From NCBI GenBank assembly GCA_905200645.1, contig CAJKLD010000028.1, positions 1 through 30,090 of the forward strand: 30,090 nt of DNA. Reading direction: 5' to 3'. The position numbers and the translations under genes were made by a program. This DNA comes from an uncultured Phascolarctobacterium sp. Its GTDB lineage: Bacteria; Bacillota; Negativicutes; Acidaminococcales; Acidaminococcaceae. Of the stretch, positions 1 through 8,454 are shown one piece after another. Each line of letters starts with the position of its first letter. The stretch's first letter is position 1. Under the pieces are notes generated by a model, which searched no databases, was not told the DNA's origin, and saw only the letters and a list, made by a program, of their open reading frames with translations.

Positions 1-42
1 GATTTAGGCTTTAATTTGTTGCCTTATCGCGTCGACTTGTAT

Positions 43-71
43 ATAATACCACAGCACCTATTATGTGTCAA
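43..71 (-). promoter_or_regulatory. sigma70-type promoter reading out of the left edge
   Basis: On the minus strand there is a perfect -35 TTGACA (66-71), a 17-base spacer and a -10 TATTAT (43-48). Transcription would start near position 36 and leave the window. The driven gene is not in view. The promoter lies downstream of the radical SAM gene and points the same way, so a separate unit begins here; a stable RNA operon is possible but cannot be shown. Confidence 0.65.
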
Positions 72-136
72 CACTTTTTTCGTAACTTTTTTAACATTTT
101 TTCTTGAACACTCGGAGCCGTTGCAATAAAAGGTAT

Positions 137-148
137 CTTGTATACAAG
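137..148. repeat. 12-bp perfect palindrome
   Basis: CTTGTATACAAG reads the same on both strands and lies between the end of the radical SAM gene and the minus-strand promoter at 43-71. It overlaps a small AAGCT/AGCTT hairpin (146-159). It could be an operator or chance; no T-run follows it, so it is not a convincing terminator. Confidence 0.3.
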
Positions 149-176
149 CTTTTGAGCTTCAAAAATTTATGAAAAC

Positions 177-1907
177 TTACTGATTTTCTTTGGCAAAAAC
201 ATCTAAACACGATAATTCCACTATCTTTTTCTCGTTTGCAGTATTATCCAGCATTACATAATATTTGCCTTCTTTACCAGTTCGCCAGTGATAGAGAAAA
301 TACTCTATGGGGTAGTTTTTATTTATCTGCCGCCAGCTACTGAATTTATATGAAGGAATAAATTGCAAAACCAATTCCTCGTTACGCCAAAACGTAGAAA
401 CTTTAGCAAAAATGTTCTCGCTTTGCCAATCCAATTCTTTTGGTCGCCAGCCGGGAATGCCGACAAATACATCATAGCGCAAAATTTCTTTAAGCACAGC
501 AGCTTGCTCTGCACAATTTTCTTCTATATATTGCAGCAAAATCTCTGCTACGCCTTTAGCGTTGTGAGTTTGCGGATAATAGCCCTTCTCCACCCACCAA
601 TTTGTAAGCTTACTGTAAAATGCAAAAGGCGTACTTGCTTCATATTGTATCAAAGCACGCAGAGTATTAGCAAAAATACCGCTGTTGCCGGTTTGGCCCA
701 ACACATTTTCCAAACGCTTTAAAAACTGCATATCTGCGTAAGGCATATATTTCGTTGCCAAAATTTCATAGGGAGGCTCATCCATATACAACAATTCATG
801 CTCTTGCGTTTGCTGCTGCATTTGTGTTCCGGGCAAAACCTTCAGAAATCCCAGCTGCAGCATGTGAGCACTCAAACCATAAACATCATTAAAAGATTTG
901 CCAAAGGTCGGCAAATCCTCATATGGGAGTCCAGCAATCAAATCAACATGAATATGCATATTTTTAAATGACAGCAAACGCTTTACATTAGCTGCCAAAC
1001 GCTGCCAATTATCCTGTCTGTTGATAGCAGCCAAGGTTGGTTGATGGGTACTTTGAATGCCTATCTCCATTTGAAAGCGTCCTTTAGGCACGGTTGCTAA
1101 AAAATCCAGCACTCGCTCGGAAAGAATATCTGCTTTAATTTCAAAATGAAAGGTCGCCCTAGTGTCTGCCTTGGCAAGATGCTGCATAATCGGCAGAAAA
1201 TAATTTTCATCTAAATTGTAGGTACGGTCGACAAATTTTACTAAAGGCACTCCGGCAGCAATAAATCTATCTAAATCCTGCAGTACCAGCTCCAGCGGCC
1301 GTCTGCGCACACTGCGGGAAATACCCGATAAACAATACGCGCAGTTAAAAGGGCAACCACGAGTACATTCGTAATAAGCAATTTTATGCTCTGCTATAAT
1401 ATTTTCTAAATCGGGATACGGAAACGGCAGCACGCTTAAATCATCTATGACCGTTACGCCGCCGTTAAGGCAAACACTATTGTTAGCTTTAAAAGCAATA
1501 TGCTCTGGTATAGCTTCATGCTTTTCCAAGCTCTCCAGCAGCTTGCTAAAGCAAATTTCACCCTCACCCTGCACAATATAATCAATCGCCGGCTGTTCGC
1601 TAAAAATTCGCTCCGCGTCAAAAGCAACCTCCGGTCCGCCAACTACAATTACTGCTTCCGGTTTCAGCTTGCGCAGCATAGCTATTAAGCGCATTACAAA
1701 AGGCTTATTCCAAATATGAACAGAAAAACCGTAAACCTCTGCCTGCGCCACCATTATTTTTTCTAAAACGTCGAGAATTTGGGAATTGATAGTTTCTTCC
1801 AACAACTCTACTTCGTGCCCCTGCGCCTTGGCATATCCGCTGACATAACGCAGACCCAAGCCTGTATGAATATATTTACTATTGATTGCCGTTAAAAGTA
1901 CACGCAT
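177..1907 (-). CDS. B12-binding-domain radical SAM protein, DUF4080 type
   Basis: A 576-residue protein. The N-terminal ~130 residues form a Rossmann-type cobalamin-binding domain (start MRVLLTAINSKY, then VVGGPEV near residue 88). The radical SAM core carries CxxxCxxC at C185, C189 and C192 in the string TRGCPFNCAYC, which ligates the 4Fe-4S cluster that cleaves S-adenosylmethionine. The cobalamin domain lacks an evident DxHxxG motif, as is usual in B12-dependent radical SAM enzymes that bind cobalamin base-off. The C-terminal ~200 residues match the DUF4080 region often attached to such proteins. The reaction and substrate are unknown; methyl transfer or a radical rearrangement is typical of the class. 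A GAGG-like ribosome site precedes the ATG. The gene is monocistronic and divergent from pepF. Confidence 0.85.
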   Translation of the reverse strand: MRVLLTAINSKYIHTGLGLRYVSGYAKAQGHEVELLEETINSQILDVLEKIMVAQAEVYGFSVHIWNKPFVMRLIAMLRKLKPEAVIVVGGPEVAFDAERIFSEQPAIDYIVQGEGEICFSKLLESLEKHEAIPEHIAFKANNSVCLNGGVTVIDDLSVLPFPYPDLENIIAEHKIAYYECTRGCPFNCAYCLSGISRSVRRRPLELVLQDLDRFIAAGVPLVKFVDRTYNLDENYFLPIMQHLAKADTRATFHFEIKADILSERVLDFLATVPKGRFQMEIGIQSTHQPTLAAINRQDNWQRLAANVKRLLSFKNMHIHVDLIAGLPYEDLPTFGKSFNDVYGLSAHMLQLGFLKVLPGTQMQQQTQEHELLYMDEPPYEILATKYMPYADMQFLKRLENVLGQTGNSGIFANTLRALIQYEASTPFAFYSKLTNWWVEKGYYPQTHNAKGVAEILLQYIEENCAEQAAVLKEILRYDVFVGIPGWRPKELDWQSENIFAKVSTFWRNEELVLQFIPSYKFSSWRQINKNYPIEYFLYHWRTGKEGKYYVMLDNTANEKKIVELSCLDVFAKENQ

Positions 1908-1966
1908 TTTTACGCCTCAATTTCTTAATATCTACAAAAATCGCTCACAAAAAGCATTTCTTTTTA

Positions 1967-1975
1967 TGCTATAAT
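1967..1975 (+). promoter_or_regulatory. extended -10 promoter of pepF
   Basis: TGC directly precedes a consensus TATAAT (1970-1975), giving an extended -10 element. No good -35 is visible. It lies about 40 bases before the pepF start in the divergent intergenic region. Confidence 0.5.
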
Positions 1976-2015
1976 AATAAAGTATGCTACTGATTTTTGC
2001 AAGGAGTTGACACAC

Positions 2016-3842
2016 ATGACAGAGAAAAATATAGCTATTCCCGCTCACGGCAGCAATGTAAGCCGTAAGGATATTCCTTTGGAATATAAATGGCACGTTC
2101 AAGATATTTATGCCGATGAAAACGCTTGGCAACAGGCTTGTGCAGAATTTAAAGCACGATTACCTAAGCTGCAAGCTTTGAAGAATAAAATAACTACGGC
2201 GCAAACTCTTTACGAAGCGCTGCATTTACAGGATACGTTGGCGCAAATGCTGGATAAAATTTATGCTTATGCGCGCCTGCAGCAGGATGCAGATAACACC
2301 GACCAGCACATGCAGGCTCTTTCCGGTGAAGCAGAAGGACTTGTAGCCGCTTTCCAAAACGCAAATTCATTTATTGAACCGGAAATGCTAGCGTTAGGCA
2401 AAGAAAAGGTTGCCGCCATGCTGGACAGCGAACCTCTGCTTGCCGAATATAAATTTTATATTGCTAATCTTATGCGCCTTTCTGACCATATTTTAAGCGC
2501 CGAACAGGAAGCTTTGTTTGCTCAAAGCCATTTGGCTACTCAATCCGCCGCTAATGCGTTTCGCGCTTTGGTAAGCGCGGATATAGAGTTTCCGTCCATT
2601 ACTGACGGCGAAGGCAAATCCGCCATTGTCAGCGAAGGCAATTATATTCTGAATATGTCCTCGTCCGACCGCGAGCTGCGCAAAAATTCCTTCCAAACAC
2701 TTATGGGAACCTACCATAAATTCCGCAACACGTTGGCTGCAACCTTGACAGGCAGCGCCCGCAGCGCTTACTTTTACGCTTCCGTACATAATTATCAGGA
2801 TACCCTTGCCTCCTGCTTGGCCAGTGATAATATTCCTACCAGCTTATATGACGGGTTAATTCAAACTGTCCATGATAATTTGGCGCCGCTACACGAATAT
2901 ATGCAGCTAAAAAAAGATGTGCTTGGCTACGACGAGCTACATCCTTATGATATTTACGTTCCTCTCTCTCATGCAGCCGATTCCTTCGCTTGCACTTTTG
3001 CTGAAGCCTGCGAAAAAATTGAAACAGCTTTAGCGCCTTTGGGCGAGGATTACATCGCCAATCTGCACAAGAGCTTTGCCAGCGGATGGATAGATGTTTA
3101 CGAAAACAAGGGCAAACGCTCTGGTGCTTATTCCTGGGGCGTTTACGGCGTGCATCCCTACGTTTTGCTTAATTATCAAAAGCGTTACAACAGCATTTCT
3201 ACTATCGCCCACGAAATGGGCCACGCGCTGCACAGCTATTACAGCGCGCAAAACCAAACCTATGTAAATTCTGACTATACTATTTTCTGTGCCGAAGTCG
3301 CTTCCACCACTAACGAAAATTTGTTGCTGGAATATACGCTCCAGCACGCCAACGATGAGCAAAAAATTTATCTGTTAAACCAATTTTTAGAAACGGTGCG
3401 TACAACGGTTTACCGTCAAGTACAATTTGCCGAGTTTGAAAAATATATTCACAGCGAAATTACTGCCGGCCGTTCTCTGCAAGCAGAAAAGCTGGAAAAT
3501 TATTGGCTGGAAAGCAACAAACAATATTACGGTCCGGCTTTAACCGCGGATCAAGAGCTTGCCAGCGAATGGTCCCGCATTCCTCATTTCTACACTCCCT
3601 TCTACGTTTACAAATACGCTACCGGTTACAGCGCTGCTACTGCCTTTGCCACAGCTATTTTAAACCAAGAACCTCAAGCGGTAGAAAAATATCTTGGCTT
3701 CCTCAAAGCCGGTGGCAGTGATTATTCCTTAAATATTCTTAAAGCGGCAGGCGTTGATTTAAATACGCCGCAGCCGGTTACCGTAACTCTACAAAAATTT
3801 GCTAAAAAGCTACGTGAATTAAAAACTCTGCTTGGAAAATAA
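2016..3842 (+). CDS. pepF: oligoendopeptidase F (peptidase family M3)
   Basis: A 608-residue cytoplasmic zinc metallopeptidase that cleaves short peptides, probably for peptide turnover. The zinc site HEMGH lies near residue 400, in the string AHEMGHALHS, and the third ligand is probably the Glu in FCAEVASTTNE about 25 residues later. The N-terminal PepF domain and the all-helical M3 core are complete, and the length matches the family (~600). A TTG nine bases upstream is in frame, but the AAGGAG ribosome site (2001-2006) touches it; the same site stands nine bases before the ATG at 2016, so that ATG is the start. No strong terminator follows; only an AT-rich hairpin near 3847-3877. No signal peptide is seen. 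Confidence 0.95.
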   Translation: MTEKNIAIPAHGSNVSRKDIPLEYKWHVQDIYADENAWQQACAEFKARLPKLQALKNKITTAQTLYEALHLQDTLAQMLDKIYAYARLQQDADNTDQHMQALSGEAEGLVAAFQNANSFIEPEMLALGKEKVAAMLDSEPLLAEYKFYIANLMRLSDHILSAEQEALFAQSHLATQSAANAFRALVSADIEFPSITDGEGKSAIVSEGNYILNMSSSDRELRKNSFQTLMGTYHKFRNTLAATLTGSARSAYFYASVHNYQDTLASCLASDNIPTSLYDGLIQTVHDNLAPLHEYMQLKKDVLGYDELHPYDIYVPLSHAADSFACTFAEACEKIETALAPLGEDYIANLHKSFASGWIDVYENKGKRSGAYSWGVYGVHPYVLLNYQKRYNSISTIAHEMGHALHSYYSAQNQTYVNSDYTIFCAEVASTTNENLLLEYTLQHANDEQKIYLLNQFLETVRTTVYRQVQFAEFEKYIHSEITAGRSLQAEKLENYWLESNKQYYGPALTADQELASEWSRIPHFYTPFYVYKYATGYSAATAFATAILNQEPQAVEKYLGFLKAGGSDYSLNILKAAGVDLNTPQPVTVTLQKFAKKLRELKTLLGK

Positions 3843-3889
3843 GCTACCTTTTTTCAGTAAAATTTCTCGAAAAAAGTTTAGAAAAGCTA

Positions 3890-3918
3890 TTGACAAACAG
3901 ATACCTCCCTAGTATAAT
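3890..3918 (+). promoter_or_regulatory. consensus promoter of tRNA-Leu
   Basis: Perfect TTGACA (3890-3895), 17-base spacer and perfect TATAAT (3913-3918), ending 35 bases before the mature tRNA. A full consensus match is typical of stable RNA genes. Confidence 0.85.
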
Positions 3919-3953
3919 ATTACTTGTTCCGAACGAATCGGAACCTTGGAAAT

Positions 3954-4040
3954 GCCGAAGTGGCGGAATTGGCAGACGCACTTGACTCAAAATCAAGCGG
4001 GTTCACGCTCGTGCCGGTTCGAGTCCGGCCTTCGGCACCA
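3954..4040 (+). tRNA. tRNA-Leu (anticodon CAA)
   Basis: An 87-base class II tRNA. The acceptor strands are GCCGAAG and CTTCGGC, with discriminator A and an encoded CCA. The anticodon arm has stem CTTGA/TCAAG and loop CTCAAAA, so the anticodon is CAA, reading UUG. A long variable arm (GCGGGTTCACGCTC region) and the T-arm GGTTCGAGTCC confirm tRNA-Leu. It has its own promoter and terminator, so it is a single-gene unit. Confidence 0.96.
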
Positions 4041-4050
4041 TAGTAAATAT

Positions 4051-4080
4051 GCGGTTCATCGAAAGGTGAACCGCTTTTTT
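4051..4080 (+). terminator. rho-independent terminator of tRNA-Leu
   Basis: Stem GCGGTTCA (4051-4058) pairs with TGAACCGC (4067-4074), extended by T-G and C-G pairs around a GAAA tetraloop, then six T. Confidence 0.9.
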
Positions 4081-4093
4081 GTGTTATAAAGAA

Positions 4094-4136
4094 AAAAATA
4101 TCAAGACCAAACATCACATTCGGTCTTGATATTTTT
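4094..4136. terminator. bidirectional terminator hairpin
   Basis: AAAAATATCAAGACC (4094-4108) is exactly complementary to GGTCTTGATATTTTT (4122-4136) across a 13-base loop. The A/T flanks supply a T-run on either strand. It most likely ends the minus-strand gene at 4165-4527 and backs up the tRNA terminator. Confidence 0.75.
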
Positions 4137-4164
4137 ATATTCAGAAACTATGAATTAATTACTG

Positions 4165-4527
4165 CTAAAATTTTAAGTATTTGTTATCTATAAGAGCAAA
4201 TATTACATCAATTTGTCCGTTGTAATGCTTATCCATACCTAAACATTGTTTCCAAAAATAAGATGGAGGCATTTCTTCTAGTTCATCTAAATTCATATTA
4301 GTCATTAATTCTAATGCTTTATATGCATAATTAGCATTTTTTCCGTTTCTTTTCTCTAATCCATAAAGGGCTAAAAAAGTATTCTTGGGGCATACCTTTT
4401 TGGCACCTGAGGTATTATCACCAAAAATTTCATCAGCAGCTTCTTTCCAAGCCACTGCTCCATCAATCCCCTGTTGCATTCGTTCATAAGCTTTAATAGC
4501 ACATAAACCATACTTACCATAAATCAT
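4165..4527 (-). CDS. conserved hypothetical protein, DUF6979-like
   Basis: A 120-residue soluble protein of unknown function. It starts MIYGKYGLCAIKAYERMQQG and contains EAADEIFGDNTSGAKKVCPK, followed by a helical C-terminal half. The KYG start, the A-x-x-x-A-E-I-F box and the K-x-C-P-x-x-x-F-L pattern recall the DUF6979 family, recognised from memory only. The ATG fifteen bases upstream is rejected because GGAGGGAT lies between the two ATGs with good spacing only for the second. It has no signal peptide or membrane segment. It sits alone between the tRNA unit and an esterase remnant, so context gives no role. Confidence 0.6.
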   Translation of the reverse strand: MIYGKYGLCAIKAYERMQQGIDGAVAWKEAADEIFGDNTSGAKKVCPKNTFLALYGLEKRNGKNANYAYKALELMTNMNLDELEEMPPSYFWKQCLGMDKHYNGQIDVIFALIDNKYLKF

Positions 4528-4579
4528 GCCATATCCCTCCATTTCTAATTAAAACATTAGCTAAATATTATCATTTTCA

Positions 4580-5110
4580 CTAATCTACATCAGCATATTT
4601 TTCATCTAATCTGCCGCTAAAGCAGCAACCATTGAGAACGTTTTTAATAATATACTTTTTGCTTTCCTCGCTAATGGATTTGTCGTTAGTCAATTCTGCT
4701 AATACGCCCTCATAGCTTACGCGGCTGTTTACGCTATAAATACGCGCTTGCGAACGATTGGCATCAAAAATCATCTCCGGACGATAATCAGGATTCCACT
4801 TATTCCAAGTGTTTCCCAATAAAACAGTATTGGGATTACCACTACGCATAAAAGCAGACAGAGACGCAATAAAGGCTTTACTCAAATCCTGCGCGCCCTT
4901 AACCTGAAAAGCGTCTGTATTTTTGGTAAAGGGATAAGCTTGGTCAGTAAGAAATGGCAAAAATACGCCATGGAAAGCGCCGTTACGCGTTCTATATTCT
5001 TCCCATACTACTTCGTTGCTGTGGCCAAATACGCAGAACTTGTGTGGAGAGAATCCCAGTCTGGTAATTTTAAAGCCGAGGATACGGCAGGGAAAATTTG
5101 TCAGGTTGAT
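4580..5110 (-). pseudogene. 3' remnant of a type-B carboxylesterase gene
   Basis: The minus-strand frame is open from a stop at 5111-5113 to the TAG at 4580-4582 and encodes only the C-terminal ~150 residues of a carboxylesterase/lipase family protein. Visible landmarks are GAFHG, the usual catalytic-His region near the C-terminus of these esterases, then SAFMRSGNPN, WNKWNPDYRPEMIFD and a typical tail. The oxyanion-hole region and the GESAGG nucleophile elbow are absent: nothing upstream encodes them. No ATG with a ribosome site precedes the segment; a TTG-initiated 126-residue product is possible but would lack two of the three catalytic residues and, since that TTG lies downstream of GAFHG, the His too. 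I read it as a decayed gene whose 5' part was lost, perhaps by insertion and deletion at 5110-5290. Confidence 0.7.
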
Positions 5111-5136
5111 CTATGGATTGCTGGCCAAAGGTCAAC

Positions 5137-5159
5137 TGTACTCACAAGATATGAGTACA
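5137..5159. repeat. inverted repeat at the breakpoint of the esterase remnant
   Basis: TGTACTCA (5137-5144) and TGAGTACA (5152-5159) form an 8-bp stem with a 7-base loop. It lies just beyond the point where esterase coding is lost. No T-run follows, so it is not an obvious terminator. A second hairpin, CTAGATTT/AAATCCAG with one G-T pair, lies about 30 bases to the right. They may be scars of a mobile element. Confidence 0.35.
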
Positions 5160-5296
5160 CAAATTCAATAGATTACAACCTAACCTGACTAGATTTTTTG
5201 AAATCCAGTTGTCGGGGTATGTTAAGGTCGCCCATTTTTCAAGATTTTATCTTAAATCTTTTGATTTAGGGTGTTGACATATTACCAGATTGCTTT

Positions 5297-6175
5297 TCAT
5301 TTATCCTTTTGATACAGAAAAATTCCTATGCCTATAATAATCGCCAAAATACCAACGAGCTGCTGCATACTCACCAGCTCATGCAAAATAAAATATCCTA
5401 GCAAGCAGGTGCCGACAGTCTCACCCAAAATACTCATAGAAATAACTGTTGCCGACAACCATTTTAACAGCCAATTAAAAATCAGCTGTCCTAAAATAGT
5501 TGATACCAAAGCAAGTCCTAAAAAATTTAGCCAAGTATTTACGTTGTAGCCTGTAAAACGATTGCCGCAAAGCAAATTGTAAATGCCTAAAAAAGCCGCG
5601 CCACTGCCATAACCTAATACGGAATAGGGAATTACGCCCAAGCTACGCCGCAGCTCCTGTCCAATAAGAAAATATCCCGCAATTACAGCCGCTGCTGCCA
5701 AAGCCATTAAATCTCCAATAAATGCTTGCCAGCCAATAGCAAAATCTCCCCAACCAATCACAACGCTACCGGCGATAGCAACAAAGCAGCCTACTAAGGC
5801 ACCTTTGTTGCACCTCTCCTGCCACAGCAGATAGCTTCCCAAAATAGTAAACAAAGGCTGCAGGGTTACTAGCACAACGGAGCTGGCAACAGAAGTCAGT
5901 TTCAATGATTCAAACCACAGTACATAATGTACTGCTAAAACAATTCCTGAAATCATTCCCGCCACAAGCTTCTTGCCAGAAATATTTATAAGCTGCTGAC
6001 GATTTTCCTTCTTGAAAAAAAGAAGAGGCAACAAAAATAATGTTGCCAATAATAAACGATAAAAGGCAATTATACCTGCCTCAGCCTGCGCCAGCTTCGC
6101 AAAAATGCCGGACGTAGACAAAAAAAACACCGCAGCAAAAAGAATTACATAAGATGTATATTTACCCGGAGTCAT
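5297..6175 (-). CDS. EamA-family (DMT) transporter
   Basis: A 292-residue inner-membrane protein with ten hydrophobic helices arranged as two EamA repeats, the normal size for drug/metabolite transporters. The first helix starts YTSYVILFAAVFFLSTSG, and the second half includes the conserved G-x-x-L-x-x-Y-x-L pattern. Members export amino acids, nucleobases or drugs; the substrate here cannot be told. The reading frame is open further upstream inside the Nudix gene, but AGGAG stands seven bases before the ATG at 6175, one base after the Nudix stop, so this is the start. It is the last gene of the long operon; no clear terminator follows before 5200. Confidence 0.85.
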   Translation of the reverse strand: MTPGKYTSYVILFAAVFFLSTSGIFAKLAQAEAGIIAFYRLLLATLFLLPLLFFKKENRQQLINISGKKLVAGMISGIVLAVHYVLWFESLKLTSVASSVVLVTLQPLFTILGSYLLWQERCNKGALVGCFVAIAGSVVIGWGDFAIGWQAFIGDLMALAAAAVIAGYFLIGQELRRSLGVIPYSVLGYGSGAAFLGIYNLLCGNRFTGYNVNTWLNFLGLALVSTILGQLIFNWLLKWLSATVISMSILGETVGTCLLGYFILHELVSMQQLVGILAIIIGIGIFLYQKDK

Positions 6176-6176
6176 T

Positions 6177-6737
6177 TTACAAAACTCCTGCCGCGTACAA
6201 AGCACACAAGGATTTGGCATCATACAGCTCGCCCTTTGCAATCATTGCGCGCAATTCATCAGGAGGAAACGCCTGCACACCAATAAATTCATCTGCATCC
6301 GTATGCTGTGCAAATTTTTTTAAGCCCCACGCCTTATATAAATGTATAATTTCATCAGAGAAACCTGGAGTTGTAGCAATACTAAGCAAATGCTGCCAAT
6401 GCTCGGCCCTGTAGCCGGTTTCTTCGCTAAGCTCGCGGCGCGCACATTCAGCCTTGTCCTCCGCTTCGCCATGATCCAGCTTGCCTGCCGGAATTTCCCA
6501 TAGTAAGGTACCTAACGGATAACGACATTGCTTCACCAAAACTACTCGACCGTCAGCTAAAACCGGCACAATGGCTACTGCGCCGGGATGACGAATGTAT
6601 TCGCGCGTAGTATCGGCGCCATTGGGCAGCGTCACATGATCCCGCTGCACCTTCAGTAAACGACCGCTGAACACTTCTTCGTTACTGCCCTCAACATAAA
6701 TTTCGTCTAAAGTAGGCTCATGAAATTTTTTTAACAT
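6177..6737 (-). CDS. nudF: Nudix hydrolase, ADP-ribose pyrophosphatase type
   Basis: A 186-residue enzyme expected to hydrolyse ADP-ribose to AMP and ribose 5-phosphate. The Nudix box G-x5-E-x7-REUxEExGU is intact at residues 85-109 (GKLDHGE ... RRELSEETGY), giving the Mg-binding glutamates. The preceding strand VVLVKQCRYP and the WEIPAGK entry to the box are typical of the NudF/YqkG subgroup. GAGGTGG precedes the ATG. The gene lies between recN and the transporter in the same operon, with only nine bases separating it from recN. In several Bacillota the same enzyme neighbours recN or xerD, which supports the call. Confidence 0.9.
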   Translation of the reverse strand: MLKKFHEPTLDEIYVEGSNEEVFSGRLLKVQRDHVTLPNGADTTREYIRHPGAVAIVPVLADGRVVLVKQCRYPLGTLLWEIPAGKLDHGEAEDKAECARRELSEETGYRAEHWQHLLSIATTPGFSDEIIHLYKAWGLKKFAQHTDADEFIGVQAFPPDELRAMIAKGELYDAKSLCALYAAGVL

Positions 6738-6746
6738 TTCTCCACC

Positions 6747-8441
6747 TCATTTATTTGCAGTCAGCTTGTCCTTGACAGCTCGGGCACCTCTTAACAACTC
6801 CGCTGCACTTTCATAGGCAGCGCGCGAAACGCTATCGCCCGCAGTCATACGCACCAATTCCTGCAAACGCGCATCGTAATCTAAAACCGAAAGTACTGTT
6901 GCCGTGCGCCCATTAGAGTTCTGTTTTTCAATATAAATATGGTTATCGGCAAACGCGGCAATTTGCGGCAGATGAGTAATACACAGAACTTGTCCCACCG
7001 TAGCGATGGCAGCAATTTTTTCCGCCATTTTCTGCGCCGTAATTCCGCCTACGCCAGTATCTATCTCGTCGAACACCATGGTAGCAACCTGCCCCTTGTC
7101 CATCAGCACAGTTTTCATAGCCAAAGCAATACGGCTCAACTCACCGCCGGAAGCTACCTTTTCTAAATCATTTAATGGCTCGCCTAAATTAGCGCTGAAT
7201 AAAAAGCGAATTTCGTCCTTACCCACAGGTGTAAAGCGCTCTAAGGGAGCAGAGGCAATTTGAAAATTACCGTTGGGCATTGCCAAATCGTGAATATGCG
7301 CTGTAATTTTCTTGCTAAGCACAGAGCTGCTTTGCTTCCGTTCCTTGGTCAAGGCTGCCGCCGCTTTATTAAGCTCCGCCACAGATGCGGCAAATTGTTT
7401 TTGCGCTTTATCTAAAGCGTCAGTAATATTTTGCAGCTGCTCGAGCTTTACTTCCGTAACTTGTAAATATTCTAAAACCGCTTGCGTACTGCCGCCATAT
7501 TTTCTTTGCAAACGATAAATGGTATCTAAACGCTCCTGTACCTGCGCGGACCGTTCTTCGTTAAAATCACTGCGACTTAAATAAGCGGCCAGCTCTCCGC
7601 GGCAGTCATCCAAATTTATCCAAGAGCTATCCACTGCTTCGGCAAAAGTTGACAATCTATTATCATAACGAGCGGCGTATTGTAACTCATCACGCACTGT
7701 CGCCAAGCGCGATAATACCGCGTCCGCTTCATCTAATTGGTTATAAGCCACGTTAACTGCTTTGATAATTTTTTCACTGTTTTGCAGCAGACGCGCTTCA
7801 TCTTCTAAAGAATCTTCTTCGCCCACAACTAAATTTGCATTGGTTATCTCGTTAATTTCCCAAGCATAGCGATCAATAAGTAAATCTTGCTCCTGATTAT
7901 CTTTATGCAGCTGCTCTAAATGCTCCTTAGCCGCAACATAAACTGCATACTTTTCTTTATAATTATATAAAACCTTTTGCAAAGCTGCTCCGCCAAAAGC
8001 GTCGGTAACAAGTAGCGGCGCCTCTACTTTGAGTAAAGCTTGATTTTCGTGCTGCCCGTGAATATCTACCAGCTTGGTGCCAATTTGCTTCAACACAGTC
8101 AACGGCACTTGCACGCCGTTGATAAGCGCGCGGCTTTTTCCGGCAGCGCTAATCTGCCTTTTTAAAAACAAATCGTCCTCTGCCTCCAGCCCCTGCTGAC
8201 GCAGAATATTTTTGATATCCTCCTGACCTGCAATATCAAAAACAGCCTGCACCCAAAGCCCGTCAGTACCACTGCGCACATAATCCACCGAAGCGCGTCC
8301 GCCCAGCACTATACCAAACGCATCAATTAAAATAGATTTGCCCGCGCCGGTTTCACCGGTAAAAACATTAAAGCCCGACGTAAAATCAGCATGAGCATCC
8401 TCTAACAAGGCAAAATTATGAACATGCAAAGATTGCAGCAT
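6747..8441 (-). CDS. recN: DNA repair protein RecN
   Basis: A 564-residue SMC-like ATPase that acts early in double-strand-break repair by homologous recombination. Walker A GETGAGKS lies at residues 29-36; the long central coiled coil runs through the middle third; the ABC signature ASGGELSR is followed by Walker B MVFDEIDTGVGG in the C-terminal half. Length is normal (550-570). It follows argR with 13 bases between, preceded by a weak GGCGGGTG ribosome site, so translation may be coupled. The argR-recN pairing is widely conserved in Bacillota. Confidence 0.96.
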   Translation of the reverse strand: MLQSLHVHNFALLEDAHADFTSGFNVFTGETGAGKSILIDAFGIVLGGRASVDYVRSGTDGLWVQAVFDIAGQEDIKNILRQQGLEAEDDLFLKRQISAAGKSRALINGVQVPLTVLKQIGTKLVDIHGQHENQALLKVEAPLLVTDAFGGAALQKVLYNYKEKYAVYVAAKEHLEQLHKDNQEQDLLIDRYAWEINEITNANLVVGEEDSLEDEARLLQNSEKIIKAVNVAYNQLDEADAVLSRLATVRDELQYAARYDNRLSTFAEAVDSSWINLDDCRGELAAYLSRSDFNEERSAQVQERLDTIYRLQRKYGGSTQAVLEYLQVTEVKLEQLQNITDALDKAQKQFAASVAELNKAAAALTKERKQSSSVLSKKITAHIHDLAMPNGNFQIASAPLERFTPVGKDEIRFLFSANLGEPLNDLEKVASGGELSRIALAMKTVLMDKGQVATMVFDEIDTGVGGITAQKMAEKIAAIATVGQVLCITHLPQIAAFADNHIYIEKQNSNGRTATVLSVLDYDARLQELVRMTAGDSVSRAAYESAAELLRGARAVKDKLTANK

Positions 8442-8454
8442 TTAATCACCCGCC

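Noticed and set aside
2007..2015. TTG start for pepF nine bases upstream of the ATG
   Set aside because: The ribosome site touches it with no spacing, while the ATG has normal spacing.
3920..4117. 65-codon open frame on the minus strand
   Set aside because: It runs across the tRNA-Leu gene and its terminator; the RNA explains the sequence.
5190..5260. Terminator for the eamA end of the operon
   Set aside because: The hairpins here (CTGGATTT/AAATCTAG and AAGATTT/AAATCTT on the minus strand) are not followed by T-runs.
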